Shown: positions 18,303-27,338 of the stretch, one piece after another | Numbering within the stretch: position 1 is the stretch's first letter | Layout of the letters: each line of letters begins with the position of its first letter | NCBI RefSeq assembly: GCF_014698045.1 | Contig: NZ_JACJSE010000005.1 | Span: 372,001 to 436,000, forward strand | Origin: Aulosira sp. FACHB-615 | GTDB taxonomy: Bacteria > Cyanobacteriota > Cyanobacteriia > Cyanobacteriales > Nostocaceae | Reading direction: 5' to 3' | Length of the DNA stretch: 64,000 nucleotides | Made by a program: the position numbers and the translations under genes | The notes under the pieces: model-generated | Seen by the model: the letters and a program-made list of their open reading frames with translations, nothing else | Database searches by the model: none | What the model was told of the DNA's origin: nothing

Positions 18303-19619
18303 TTAGCAAATTTCTTCTAAATTAAGCCACTCATCATAAGATGAGTCATAACCAACATAATGCACAAAGTATTGCTGACCGCGAATTTCTTCAATTGTGG
18401 CAGTATACCATTCTTCGTTTTCATCATCCCAGCATTTGACTTTTTGACCTACAGCAAATCCATTATCATCAGATGATTCAATGTCACGAATCCGAACATC
18501 TTGTTCACCAACCCACTCATCAGAAGATGAACCATAGCCAATGTAATTGATAAAGAATTGGTCGTCTTTAATTTTCTGAATTGTGGCTTTATACCATTCT
18601 TCGTCTTCTTCGTCCCAGACTTCTACGGTGCTATTTACTGCATACTGGCTGGTATCTGATTTAGATTTGGTTGCAGATGCGGTATCTTGTTTTTGTGGTT
18701 TTTTGGCTTCTTCGGCGATTTCGGCTTTGACTAGAGGGTGAGCTTGTAAAATGATGGTGCGGGCAACAGATTGAATACCCGTATGCTCAAAATAATTTGT
18801 AGTTTGATCTAAGACTGCGGCTACAAAGTCTAAATTATCGTCAGCAATCTGCACAAAACTACTCAAACCACTAGCAACTGATTGTGGTGTGATTCCAGTC
18901 TTGGCGACAAGGCCATTCATCCAGCCTTGGACTGAGTTAAAGGCTTGGGAAAGAAAACCAACTTTATCAGCCGGGCTATTTCCAGGTAAAGAACTATTAA
19001 CAGCTTGGAATACAGGGTTTTGAGCGATCGCATCACTAGCATTAGCACCACCAATAATTTCCTGAATTTTAATCAGAAAGTCGGGGCCTAAAGGTAAAAT
19101 ACCATCGATACATACCAAAGCTGCCATCCGCATCAAGGAAGCATTTTGATAGTTATTCGCTAATGTATTGGCAAATTCTTGGGGGTTCGGTTGGGGAATC
19201 CCGTTGATTTTACAGAAGGCGATAATTTCGACAGCAATCTTGAGAACTAAGTCAATTGTTTGGGTGACATCGGCTTTAGGGGTAATGTTATTCAAAAAAG
19301 AGAGAAAACTAATTTTTTCGCCCACTTTGTTAGCTAAAGCCGCAGTTCCCATTGCTGCATCGGCTTTGTCGATGATTTGATACAGTTTGACAGCCGCTTG
19401 ATAACCGTTTTGTGGATCTAAGTATATGCGATCGGCGCGATCGCGGATTCTTTGAATCACATTCGCATCAGTTTCGCCAGTAATCGCACGCACAGTATTA
19501 TCAAATCCCACCAAATTATCCCATTGTCCCGGCGCTACATAATCCAGGGCTTTGAGAACTTTGACTGTAATATTGTCGCTGGGTAACTCATCAACTAACT
19601 GAACAATGGATTTATCCAT
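18303..19619 (-). CDS. Protein with two C-terminal Tudor-knot/chromo-barrel domains
   Basis: A 438-residue soluble protein. The first 300 residues are helical and unrecognised (start MDKSIVQLVDELPSDNITVK). A Lys/Ser/Thr linker follows, then two tandem copies of a small beta-barrel: NSTVEVWDEEDEEWYKATI then YIGYGSSSDEWV (about 335-382), and GQKVKCWDDENEEWYTATI then YVGYDSSYDEWL (about 390-436). This W-x-Y-A-I...YxGY...DEW pattern is that of Tudor-knot/chromo-barrel domains best known from eukaryotic chromatin proteins. In a bacterium the ligand could be a peptide, RNA or DNA. It is convergent with the JmjC gene and has no clear operon. Confidence 0.7.
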   Translation of the reverse strand: MDKSIVQLVDELPSDNITVKVLKALDYVAPGQWDNLVGFDNTVRAITGETDANVIQRIRDRADRIYLDPQNGYQAAVKLYQIIDKADAAMGTAALANKVGEKISFLSFLNNITPKADVTQTIDLVLKIAVEIIAFCKINGIPQPNPQEFANTLANNYQNASLMRMAALVCIDGILPLGPDFLIKIQEIIGGANASDAIAQNPVFQAVNSSLPGNSPADKVGFLSQAFNSVQGWMNGLVAKTGITPQSVASGLSSFVQIADDNLDFVAAVLDQTTNYFEHTGIQSVARTIILQAHPLVKAEIAEEAKKPQKQDTASATKSKSDTSQYAVNSTVEVWDEEDEEWYKATIQKIKDDQFFINYIGYGSSSDEWVGEQDVRIRDIESSDDNGFAVGQKVKCWDDENEEWYTATIEEIRGQQYFVHYVGYDSSYDEWLNLEEIC

Positions 19620-19774
19620 GAGAAGTCCTTGTGAAACAAAACCTTAATTGCTAGAGTTCCCTAACTAGAGATAAAAGTAACTTTCTTGGGACTGGGTGTA
19701 GGGGTAAGCTATCAAAAAAGCACTGTAAAATATTTGCATAAGCTTCTAAATCCACAAGCGACATTTTATCTATC

Positions 19775-20614
19775 ATGGTTCTAGCCGCACCTCAGCGCCA
19801 AAACCCTGTTGTCACTTGGGAAAAACTCCCAGATGATTTTATTCTGCCCGATGATCCAGTGGAAAATATTCAACAGCCTTTTTTAGCAGCAGCTTTAACA
19901 GAAGCACTAGCTACAGCCAATCGCATTCAACCAGAAATGCTAGTTGCATCTAACTTTGGCATCGTTGCTAGTATTAATCAAAAAACCGTTGTTAAAGCAC
20001 CTGATTGGCTATATATACCCCATGTTTCACCAGTGGGTACAGGTGTGATTCGGCGCAGCTATACACCCAACATCGAAGGTGAAAATGTGGCTGTGGTGAT
20101 GGAATTTTTATCAGATACCGATAACGGCGAATATTCAATTCGTCCCACCTTTCCCTATGGGAAACTCTATTTTTACGAACAAATATTACAAGTTCCCGTT
20201 TATGTAATTTTTAATCCTTACGAAGTCAGCTTAGAAGTTCTGCGTCTGGAAAATGGGCGATACGTTGTGCAGCAACCAACAGAATCAGGACAATTTTGGA
20301 TTCCTGAATTGGACTTGTTTTTAGGAATTTGGCGCGGAACTCGCTTAGGGATGAATATTTATTGGTTGCGATGGTGGGATGAAGCAGGTAATTTGTTGCT
20401 GTGGAGTTCCGAACAAGCCGAAAAAGAACGCCAACGCGCCGAACAAGAACATCAGCGTGCAGAACAAGAACATCAGCGTGCGGAACAAGAACATCAGCGT
20501 GCGGAACAAGAACGCCAACGCGCCGATGATGCGATCGCACAATTGGAAATTGAACGTCAGCGTCAAGCAGCTTTACTAGCAAAACTACGAGAATTGGGCA
20601 TAGATGCAGAGTGA
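19775..20614 (+). CDS. Uma2 family nuclease-like protein with C-terminal coiled coil
   Basis: A protein of the Uma2/DUF820 family (279 residues), a PD-(D/E)xK-type nuclease fold that is greatly expanded in cyanobacteria. Family features are APDWLYIP near residue 86, the acidic strand VAVVMEFLS and the YFYEQILQVPVYVIFNP segment; the usual catalytic E-x-K is here EFLS, so activity is uncertain. The last 70 residues are five near-identical heptads (RAEQEHQ/RAEQERQ), encoded by a 21-bp tandem repeat, forming a coiled coil. The function of the family in the cell is unsettled. It stands alone. Confidence 0.8.
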   Translation: MVLAAPQRQNPVVTWEKLPDDFILPDDPVENIQQPFLAAALTEALATANRIQPEMLVASNFGIVASINQKTVVKAPDWLYIPHVSPVGTGVIRRSYTPNIEGENVAVVMEFLSDTDNGEYSIRPTFPYGKLYFYEQILQVPVYVIFNPYEVSLEVLRLENGRYVVQQPTESGQFWIPELDLFLGIWRGTRLGMNIYWLRWWDEAGNLLLWSSEQAEKERQRAEQEHQRAEQEHQRAEQEHQRAEQERQRADDAIAQLEIERQRQAALLAKLRELGIDAE

Positions 20615-20649
20615 TATCGTGTCTAGTAAAAGATTTATCATCCAGGCCG

Positions 20650-20756
20650 CAGGGGTGCAGGGGGAGTGTGGGGAGAGAGGGGAGTGTGGGGGGAAAGATT
20701 TCTTCACCATCCTCCCACACCTCCCACACCTCCCACACCTCCCACACCTCCCACAA
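20650..20756. repeat. (CTCCCACAC)n repeat with complementary GTGTGGGGAG arm
   Basis: Five CTCCCACAC units (20711-20755) face GGGGAGTGTGGGG units (20659-20692), forming a long imperfect hairpin between Uma2 and the site-2 protease gene. Confidence 0.8.
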
Positions 20757-20815
20757 AAAAACTCCCTCAGATGAACTGAAGGAGGTGTGAGAAGGAGTCT
20801 TTAGTGATGAAACAT

Positions 20816-21940
20816 TTATGCGGGGTTAGTTAAAGCTTGTCCTTGCAAAAGTTGAATAATTGCTGCTTTTTCTAAAATCCCCACGAGTACGCCATTTTCT
20901 CGAATGACAGCTAAAGCCGAGAGTTTTTGTTGTTCTAGTAGCTGGATGACTTCTAAGAGGGGTTGATCTGATTTTACTGTGGTGGATGCAGCAACTGGGC
21001 GCATGATTTCTTTAACTTGAGTTTCTGTCCACAGAGTTGTCGGAATTTTTCGCAAGTCATCGAGTGTAACCGCACCAACTAATTGTTCTGCATCATCTGT
21101 CACTAAGAAGCGTTTCCAGTCTTGTTTGTGCAGAATTTGTTCATCAGCAAATTCTCTCAGGCTGAGGTTTGCAGAAATGATTGGGCTATTGCTGTTGACA
21201 GCATCTGCGGCTGTTAAACCATCAAGTTTTGCTTGGACTCTAGCAAATTGGGCTGCATTTCCAGCATTTTGTAACAGGAAGAAGCCGATTAATAAATTCC
21301 AGAAGTTAGCTACACTGCCAAAAAATACCAGTGGCAGTATACCAGAAGCGATCGCCACCCAACCAAACACCTGTCCAACTCGGCTGGCGAAGGTCACACC
21401 TTTGTAGGGATTACCTGTGATTTTCCACACCAGAGCTTTGAGGACATTACCACCATCCAAAGGTAAGCCAGGAATCAAGTTAAACAGTGCTAAAGCCAAG
21501 TTAACGGAAGCTAAAACACCAAGAACTGCTGCTAGTGGCCCCGATACAGGCGTTGTCACACCAATTACTGTGACGATGCCACACAATAATAAACTGACTA
21601 ACGGCCCAGCGATCGCAATCCAAAAAGCTCCGGCTGGCGTTTTCGATTCTTTTTCTAAGTTCGCCAAACCACCAAAGATAAACAATGTGATGGATTTAAC
21701 ATCAATTCCTTGGCGCAAAGCGACAAAACTATGTCCTAATTCATGGGCGACGACAGAAGCAAACAATAACAGCGCCGTCATCAATCCTAGTAGCAACGCT
21801 AACCCCCCAGATAGATAGGGAAACTGGGCTGAAAGTCCACTACTATAGCTCCAGGTTACTAAGCCAAAAACCAAAAACCATGACGGATGGATGTAAAACG
21901 GAATCCCGAAGAGATTACCAACGCGAATTGTGCCATTCAT
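20816..21940 (-). CDS. Site-2 protease family zinc metalloprotease with CBS pair
   Basis: An intramembrane M50-family metalloprotease (374 residues). The zinc motif AHELGHSFVA sits in an early membrane helix, and the second motif NLIPGLPLDGGNVLKAL supplies the conserved Asp. Several hydrophobic helices surround them. The C-terminal third (from about residue 245) is a pair of CBS domains (FLVTDDAEQLVGAVTLDDL and LAVIRENGVLVGILEKA), which usually sense adenine nucleotides. This matches the cyanobacterial/mycobacterial Rv2869c-unlike, CBS-bearing S2P group. The ATG at 21940 follows AAAGGTGAACGAC; a GTG three codons upstream is less likely. The substrate is unknown. Confidence 0.9.
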   Translation of the reverse strand: MNGTIRVGNLFGIPFYIHPSWFLVFGLVTWSYSSGLSAQFPYLSGGLALLLGLMTALLLFASVVAHELGHSFVALRQGIDVKSITLFIFGGLANLEKESKTPAGAFWIAIAGPLVSLLLCGIVTVIGVTTPVSGPLAAVLGVLASVNLALALFNLIPGLPLDGGNVLKALVWKITGNPYKGVTFASRVGQVFGWVAIASGILPLVFFGSVANFWNLLIGFFLLQNAGNAAQFARVQAKLDGLTAADAVNSNSPIISANLSLREFADEQILHKQDWKRFLVTDDAEQLVGAVTLDDLRKIPTTLWTETQVKEIMRPVAASTTVKSDQPLLEVIQLLEQQKLSALAVIRENGVLVGILEKAAIIQLLQGQALTNPA

Positions 21941-22180
21941 GTCGTTCACCTTTGAAAGCTGCCGAGAGATTTAATTTTTCCTCTCGATGTATTTAGTGTA
22001 ACGAAACGTAACAAATATTAAAATCAATCAAGAGTTGTGCTTACCGTCCTGAAAGGTGCGGTTTACCAATTTTGGATTCTGCCTCCTGAATTGAAAGAGG
22101 GTGTAAGGGTATGGGAGTGTAGGGTAAGGATATCTTTCATCTATGACTGTGAAATTTTTTCATCGGGACTGCCCTAATCT

Positions 22181-23815
22181 CTAAGCCTTTACTGCGGCTT
22201 CGGCTTGGGAATGTAATAACAAACCATATTCCAAACCCTCAACCACTGCTTGATAAGAAGCCGCCAAGATATTTGTCGAAACGCCGATAGTTGTCCAGCG
22301 TTGATGACCATTACCTGATTCTACTAAGGCTCTGGTTTTGGCAGCTGTGCCGGCGTGTCCGTCGAGAATCCGCACTTTGTAATCTGTCAATTCAAAGCTG
22401 GCGAGTTGGGGATAAAAATTGACTAAAGCTTTGCGTAAGGCACTATCTAATGCTGCAACGGGGCCGTTACCTTCAGCAGCTTCTAAGATATTCTGACCGT
22501 TAACAGCGACTTTGACGGTGGCTAAAGCACTGCTGGTTTCTTTCCCTTCTACCAAGTCACAGTGTACTTGAAAGCCTTTGACCTCAAAAAATTCTTGCCG
22601 CGCCCCTAACGCTTCATACATTAACAGGGCAAAACTCGCTTCGGCGGCTTCAAATTGATAACCTTGACTTTCTAATTGTTTGAGGCGTTGAAGAATTTGT
22701 TTTGCTTCTGGTGTTTGCTTATCTAATTCAATGCCAAAGGTGCGGGCTTTGGCTAAGACATTACTCAGTCCTGCTTGTTCCGAAATGACTATCCGCCGAC
22801 GGTTCCCGACGGTTTCTGGCTGGATGTGTTCGTAAGTCAGGGGGTTACGTTGCACTGCGGAAACATGGACACCGCCTTTATGGGCAAAAGCCGAACGTCC
22901 GACAAATGGCGCGTGTTCATCAGGCGCAAGATTGACTACTTCACTGACAAAACGGCTGGCTTCTGTGACTTGAGTAAGCTGGTGTTCTGTGATACAGCTA
23001 TAACCCATTTTTAGCTGTAAGTTGGGAATTAAAGAACAAAGGTTGGCATTGCCACAGCGTTCACCATATCCATTTATTGTTCCTTGTACCATTGTTGCCC
23101 CCGCCATGACGGCAGCTAGGGCATTAGCTACGGCTAGATCACAATCGTTATGCGTGTGGATGCCGATTTGGGGAGTTGTCATTGTTTTTTGACAAGTGAC
23201 AGATAACAAATGACTTTTAACAGTTGTCACACTTTCGCTGACTTCATGAGGCAAAGTTCCGCCATTGGTATCACATAAAACTAACCATTCTGCGCCAGAT
23301 GCGATCGCTGCCTCTAAGGTTTGTAAAGCATAATCTCGATTATGTTTGTAACCATCAAACCAATGTTCGGCATCGTAAATCACGCGCCGCCCATGTGAGC
23401 GAAAATACTCGATAGTGTCGCGGATCATGGCCAAATTTTCTTCTAAAGTTGTCTTGAGACCTTCGGTAACGTGTAAATCCCAAGATTTGCCAAAAATTGT
23501 CACCCACCGAGAACCCGCAGTTAAAATTGCTTGCAACATTGGTTCAGCCGCAGCCACAGTATTGGGGCGACGTGTAGAACAAAATGCCACAATTTCTGCT
23601 TGTTTGAGCGGATCTTCTTGGAGTTGCCAGAAAAACTGAACATCCTTGGGGTTAGCGCCAGGCCAACCACCTTCAATGAAGGGAATACCCAGTTGGTCTA
23701 ATCTTTTAGCAATGCGTAGCTTGTCTTCAATAGACACTGATAGCCCTTCGCATTGAGTGCCATCCCGTAATGTTGTGTCATAAAGCCAAATTTGAGGAGA
23801 GGGATTTGTGGTCAT
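22181..23815 (-). CDS. cimA: (R)-citramalate synthase CimA
   Basis: Condenses pyruvate and acetyl-CoA to citramalate, the threonine-independent route to 2-oxobutyrate and isoleucine. The protein (544 residues) begins with the DRE-TIM barrel motif YDTTLRDGTQCEGLSVS and has HTHNDCDLAVANALAA, with metal-binding His residues, and NGYGERCGNANL. The C-terminal 170 residues form the LeuA-type allosteric dimer domain (CDLVEGKETSSALATVKVAV), so isoleucine feedback is expected. The length and the DGTQCEGLS variant favour CimA over isopropylmalate or homocitrate synthase. It is monocistronic. Confidence 0.93.
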   Translation of the reverse strand: MTTNPSPQIWLYDTTLRDGTQCEGLSVSIEDKLRIAKRLDQLGIPFIEGGWPGANPKDVQFFWQLQEDPLKQAEIVAFCSTRRPNTVAAAEPMLQAILTAGSRWVTIFGKSWDLHVTEGLKTTLEENLAMIRDTIEYFRSHGRRVIYDAEHWFDGYKHNRDYALQTLEAAIASGAEWLVLCDTNGGTLPHEVSESVTTVKSHLLSVTCQKTMTTPQIGIHTHNDCDLAVANALAAVMAGATMVQGTINGYGERCGNANLCSLIPNLQLKMGYSCITEHQLTQVTEASRFVSEVVNLAPDEHAPFVGRSAFAHKGGVHVSAVQRNPLTYEHIQPETVGNRRRIVISEQAGLSNVLAKARTFGIELDKQTPEAKQILQRLKQLESQGYQFEAAEASFALLMYEALGARQEFFEVKGFQVHCDLVEGKETSSALATVKVAVNGQNILEAAEGNGPVAALDSALRKALVNFYPQLASFELTDYKVRILDGHAGTAAKTRALVESGNGHQRWTTIGVSTNILAASYQAVVEGLEYGLLLHSQAEAAVKA

Positions 23816-24274
23816 AAGACAAGATCATGCGAGACAACTGTAGAGGAAATGTGCCAATATACTACAAAAAGCCGGTTCGTTAATTTAAATATGCCCAAAG
23901 TACTAACACAGGGTACGAACAATACGTTGGTCTGGCGCTGTATTCCATACTGGATGCAGTTAAATTAAGGCTTGTATGAAGAATTTGGGTTTTAAGTTAC
24001 GAAAAGTTTTGCAACAAAATCGTGTTGACCTCTAAAATGGCGGTGCAGAAACAAAAAACAGTCAGTTAGTTAGTAGTGATGGTATGAGTGTGATCGATCA
24101 AGTGATGTATTGACTGTGAATTAGCGTCACAAAAGCAGCGATCGCTTCTTTCCCATTCTCCTACAATAGACCTGCATTTAGCCGATCAGACAGAGGATTT
24201 TACGGATTATTGGATCAGGGATATCGAATAAGAAAGGAAATCAAAAGGTTAGGTTACACAAGGAGAAAAACAAT
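23816..24274. other. Intergenic region, no gene seen
   Basis: About 460 bases with one HIP1 site and no credible reading frame. The last 15 bases carry the AAGGAG ribosome site of the following gene. Confidence 0.5.
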
Positions 24275-24742
24275 ATGGGTAGATGGACACCGCTTATTCT
24301 CATGGGTGGAGGCTTGGCAATTTTATTAGGTACATTGCTAGGCATTAACTTTCCAATGGGTGGAGGGCAACAAACTGCCAGTAATAATGCTCCCGGCGGC
24401 AAAACCTCGCGCGTTCTCCCAGCTAATATTAATGTTAATAGCACTGCCCCCAGCAGAGGTAGCCGTGGCTTAAGCGAAGACAGAGCCAGCACTCCTCAAG
24501 AAGATAATGTTCCCACAGAAGCTAGAGGCAGCAGAAGCGTTAGACAAGAAAATTTAAACACCAACACAACTGAGCGCCGCACCAGCGTTGCTCAAAATAC
24601 AACTCCCAGCGAATCATTTTCAACTCCTGACAATACATCAGAGCCAACTACGAGAGAAGTACAATCAACCGAAAGTCAGTCAACTGATACAACCACCAGT
24701 GAGAATGAGTCTACTAGAGAGCCAATTCGGGCTTTGTGGTAG
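24275..24742 (+). CDS. Membrane-anchored Ser/Thr/Asn-rich protein
   Basis: A 155-residue protein of unknown function. One N-terminal hydrophobic helix (PLILMGGGLAILLGTLLGIN) serves as signal anchor. The rest is low-complexity and polar (SRGSRGLSEDRAS, many Thr, Ser, Asn and Glu) and is predicted to be disordered, ending STREPIRALW. AAGGAGAAAAACA precedes the ATG, a strong ribosome site. Codon use looks native. It precedes thiO-thiG, but nearly 200 bases of STRR repeats lie between, so a functional link is not supported. Confidence 0.7.
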   Translation: MGRWTPLILMGGGLAILLGTLLGINFPMGGGQQTASNNAPGGKTSRVLPANINVNSTAPSRGSRGLSEDRASTPQEDNVPTEARGSRSVRQENLNTNTTERRTSVAQNTTPSESFSTPDNTSEPTTREVQSTESQSTDTTTSENESTREPIRALW

Positions 24743-24939
24743 GAAGAGACGAGGGAGACAAGGGAGACGAGGAAGAAATCTTTCTACCTTGTCTACCCCC
24801 TCTACCTTGTCTACTCCCTTTCAGCACTCAGCACTCAAAACTCAGCACTCAAAACTAGTCATTGGTTACAAGTTATTAGTTATAAGTTATGTAGTTGTGT
24901 ACTAATGATCAATGGCTAATAACCAATGACTAATGACTA
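24743..24939. repeat. STRR block before thiO-thiG
   Basis: GAGACAAGGGAGACGAGG and its complement CTACCTTGTCTACC, then CACTCAAAACTCAG units, then TAATGACTAATGACTAATGAC heptamers running into the thiO start codon. Confidence 0.8.
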
Positions 24940-26916
24940 ATGACTAGCGATGTTTTAATTATTGGTGGCGGTGTTATTGGCTTGGCGATCGCCGTCGAAC
25001 TTAAATTGCGCGGGACAAATGTCACCGTGCTTTGTCGTGATTTCCAGGCTGCTGCTACTTATGCTGCTGCTGGCATGTTAGCACCAGATGCAGAAATTAT
25101 CCAAGATGAGATGATGGGGAAGTTGTGCAGGCGATCGCGTGCCTTATACCCAGAATGGACAAGCAAACTTGAAGATTTAACAGGGATTAATCCTGGTTAC
25201 TGGGCTTGTGGCATTCTTGCGCCTGTTTATCAACCACCAAAGTCTGCTGCGGCTGGTGATTCACCTGCTTATTGGTTAGATCAAACCGCCATTCATCAAT
25301 ATCAGCCAGGGTTGAGTAATGATGTCATCGGTGGCTGGTGGTATCCTGAAGATGCTCAAGTTGATAATCGAGCATTAGCCCAAGCACTCAGAACTGCGGC
25401 TCAATCCCTCGGCATTGAAATCAAAGATAACATCACAGTTGCAGGATTAATCCAACAGCAAGGACAAGTCATCGGCGTACAAACCAACCAAGGCGTAATT
25501 CGTGCCGGTCACTATGTTTTAGCGGCTGGTGCTTGGTCTAGTGAATTGTTACCTTTGCCTGTAACTCCCCGCAAAGGGCAAATGTTGAGTATTCGCTTAC
25601 CTGACTTTGTGCCGGAATTGCCTTTGCGACGGGTGTTATTTGGCGAAAATATTTACATCGTACCCCGGCGCGATCGCTCGATTATTTTGGGTGCGACTAG
25701 CGAAGATGTGGGTTTTACACCAAATAACACCCCCGCAGGTATCCAATCTTTACTTCAGCAAGCGATTCGCCTCTATCCCCAATTACAAGATTATTCCATT
25801 CAAGAATTTTGGTGGGGTTTTCGTCCGGCTACCCCAGATGAATTACCAATTCTCGGTACTAGCCACTGTGCAAACTTGACTTTGACTACAGGTCATTATC
25901 GCAACGGCATTTTACTAGCGCCTGTGACAGCAGCCTTAATTGCTGATTTAATCTGTGAACAAAAATCAGATTCTTTATTGTCACATTTCCATTATTCTCG
26001 GTTTCATACCCAGCCATCTACCGCCCCTATGCTCACTCACTCTGCCAATTTTACCAACGGCGATCGCCCCTCCCCCCTCCCAAATTCCAAATTACTGAAT
26101 GCAGTCGAAGTCAACTCACCGCTTCCCGACTCCCCCCTTGTAATTGCAGGTAAAACCTTCCAATCTCGCTTGATGACAGGAACCGGTAAATATCGCTCCA
26201 TTGCAGAAATGCAGCAAAGTATTGTTGCTAGTGGTTGTGAAATTGTCACCGTCGCAGTCCGGCGAGTTCAAACCAAAACCCCAGGACATGAAGGGTTAGC
26301 AGAAGCACTGGATTGGTCAAAAATTTGGATGTTGCCGAATACTGCTGGTTGTCAAACTGCCGAAGAAGCAATTCGTGTCGCCCGTTTGGGTCGAGAAATG
26401 GCAAAATTGCTAGGGCAGGAAGATAATAATTTTGTGAAATTAGAAGTTATTCCAGATCCCAAATATTTACTCCCTGACCCGATTGGGACACTGCAAGCGG
26501 CTGAACAACTTGTAAAAGAAGGGTTTGCGGTATTGCCGTATATCAATGCTGACCCAATGTTAGCCAAACGCTTAGAAGATGTTGGCTGTGCAACAGTCAT
26601 GCCTTTAGCATCACCCATCGGTTCGGGACAAGGATTAAAAACCACCGCCAATATCCAAATCATTATTGAAAACGCTAAAGTGCCGGTTGTGGTAGATGCA
26701 GGTATTGGTTCACCTTCCGAAGCTTCTCAAGCAATGGAATTAGGCGCAGATGCCTTATTAATTAATAGTGCGATCGCTCTAGCCCAAAATGCCCCAGCAA
26801 TGGCTTACGCAATGAATTTAGCAACCGTCGCTGGTCGTTTAGCATACCTCGCCGGTCGAATGCCCATCAAATCTTATGCTAGTGCTAGTTCACCTGTGAC
26901 GGGAACTATTAATTAA
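24940..26916 (+). CDS. thiO/thiG: Fused glycine oxidase ThiO - thiazole synthase ThiG
   Basis: A bifunctional thiamine-biosynthesis protein (658 residues) typical of cyanobacteria. Residues 1-350 are ThiO: the FAD dinucleotide motif DVLIIGGGVIGLAIAVEL, the segment AATYAAAGMLAPDAE and GHYRNGILLAP; it oxidises glycine to iminoglycine. A variable linker (about 355-400) leads to ThiG (about 400-650): FQSRLMTGTGKYRS, SGCEIVTVAVRR, PNTAGCQTAEEA, KLEVIPDPKYLLPDP and VVVDAGIGSPSEAS, which forms the thiazole ring on a lysine Schiff base. The ATG lies within a TAATGAC heptamer repeat and no purine-rich ribosome site is visible, so initiation may be unusual. Confidence 0.95.
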   Translation: MTSDVLIIGGGVIGLAIAVELKLRGTNVTVLCRDFQAAATYAAAGMLAPDAEIIQDEMMGKLCRRSRALYPEWTSKLEDLTGINPGYWACGILAPVYQPPKSAAAGDSPAYWLDQTAIHQYQPGLSNDVIGGWWYPEDAQVDNRALAQALRTAAQSLGIEIKDNITVAGLIQQQGQVIGVQTNQGVIRAGHYVLAAGAWSSELLPLPVTPRKGQMLSIRLPDFVPELPLRRVLFGENIYIVPRRDRSIILGATSEDVGFTPNNTPAGIQSLLQQAIRLYPQLQDYSIQEFWWGFRPATPDELPILGTSHCANLTLTTGHYRNGILLAPVTAALIADLICEQKSDSLLSHFHYSRFHTQPSTAPMLTHSANFTNGDRPSPLPNSKLLNAVEVNSPLPDSPLVIAGKTFQSRLMTGTGKYRSIAEMQQSIVASGCEIVTVAVRRVQTKTPGHEGLAEALDWSKIWMLPNTAGCQTAEEAIRVARLGREMAKLLGQEDNNFVKLEVIPDPKYLLPDPIGTLQAAEQLVKEGFAVLPYINADPMLAKRLEDVGCATVMPLASPIGSGQGLKTTANIQIIIENAKVPVVVDAGIGSPSEASQAMELGADALLINSAIALAQNAPAMAYAMNLATVAGRLAYLAGRMPIKSYASASSPVTGTIN

Positions 26917-26918
26917 TT

Positions 26919-27324
26919 CAGATCCCCGACTTTTTAGACGACACAGACTGTATCTTCTAAGAGGATGTTTGAAAAGTATTGGGCGAATAGAATTCGCTAC
27001 TACACAAGCAAAGTCCACACTTCGACCCTTCTCCTGCCGGAGACGCTACGCGAACGACAAGCTCAGGGCATCGCAAGCTCAGTGACCGCCTACGTGGACT
27101 AACACAAAATCAAGGTTTTCAAACCCACCTACGTGGGTTTCGTCTGTGTAGCCGCGATTTCCAATCGCCCGGTGAGTAATAATTTAGACTTTCCAAACAT
27201 CCTCTAATACCAATTTGAAAAATGATTGCGACAAATGGGTTACTGAAAAGCTCACCAGTAAGCAATTTCCCAATCCAAAATCCAAAATCTAAAATCCAAA
27301 ATGGTATAAGAAGTCGGGGATCTG
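26919..27324. repeat. Nested repeat insertions inside a split palindrome
   Basis: CAGATCCCCGACTTTTT (26919) and AAGAAGTCGGGGATCTG (27308) are two halves of the palindrome that is intact at 38321, 44518 and 50861. Between them lies an element with ends AGAGGATGTTTGAAAAGT (26960) and ACTTTCCAAACATCCTCT (27187). A second has ends ATACCAATTT and AAAATGGTAT (27207-27308). No protein gene. Confidence 0.75.
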
Positions 27325-27338
27325 TTTGTTCAGTAAAC

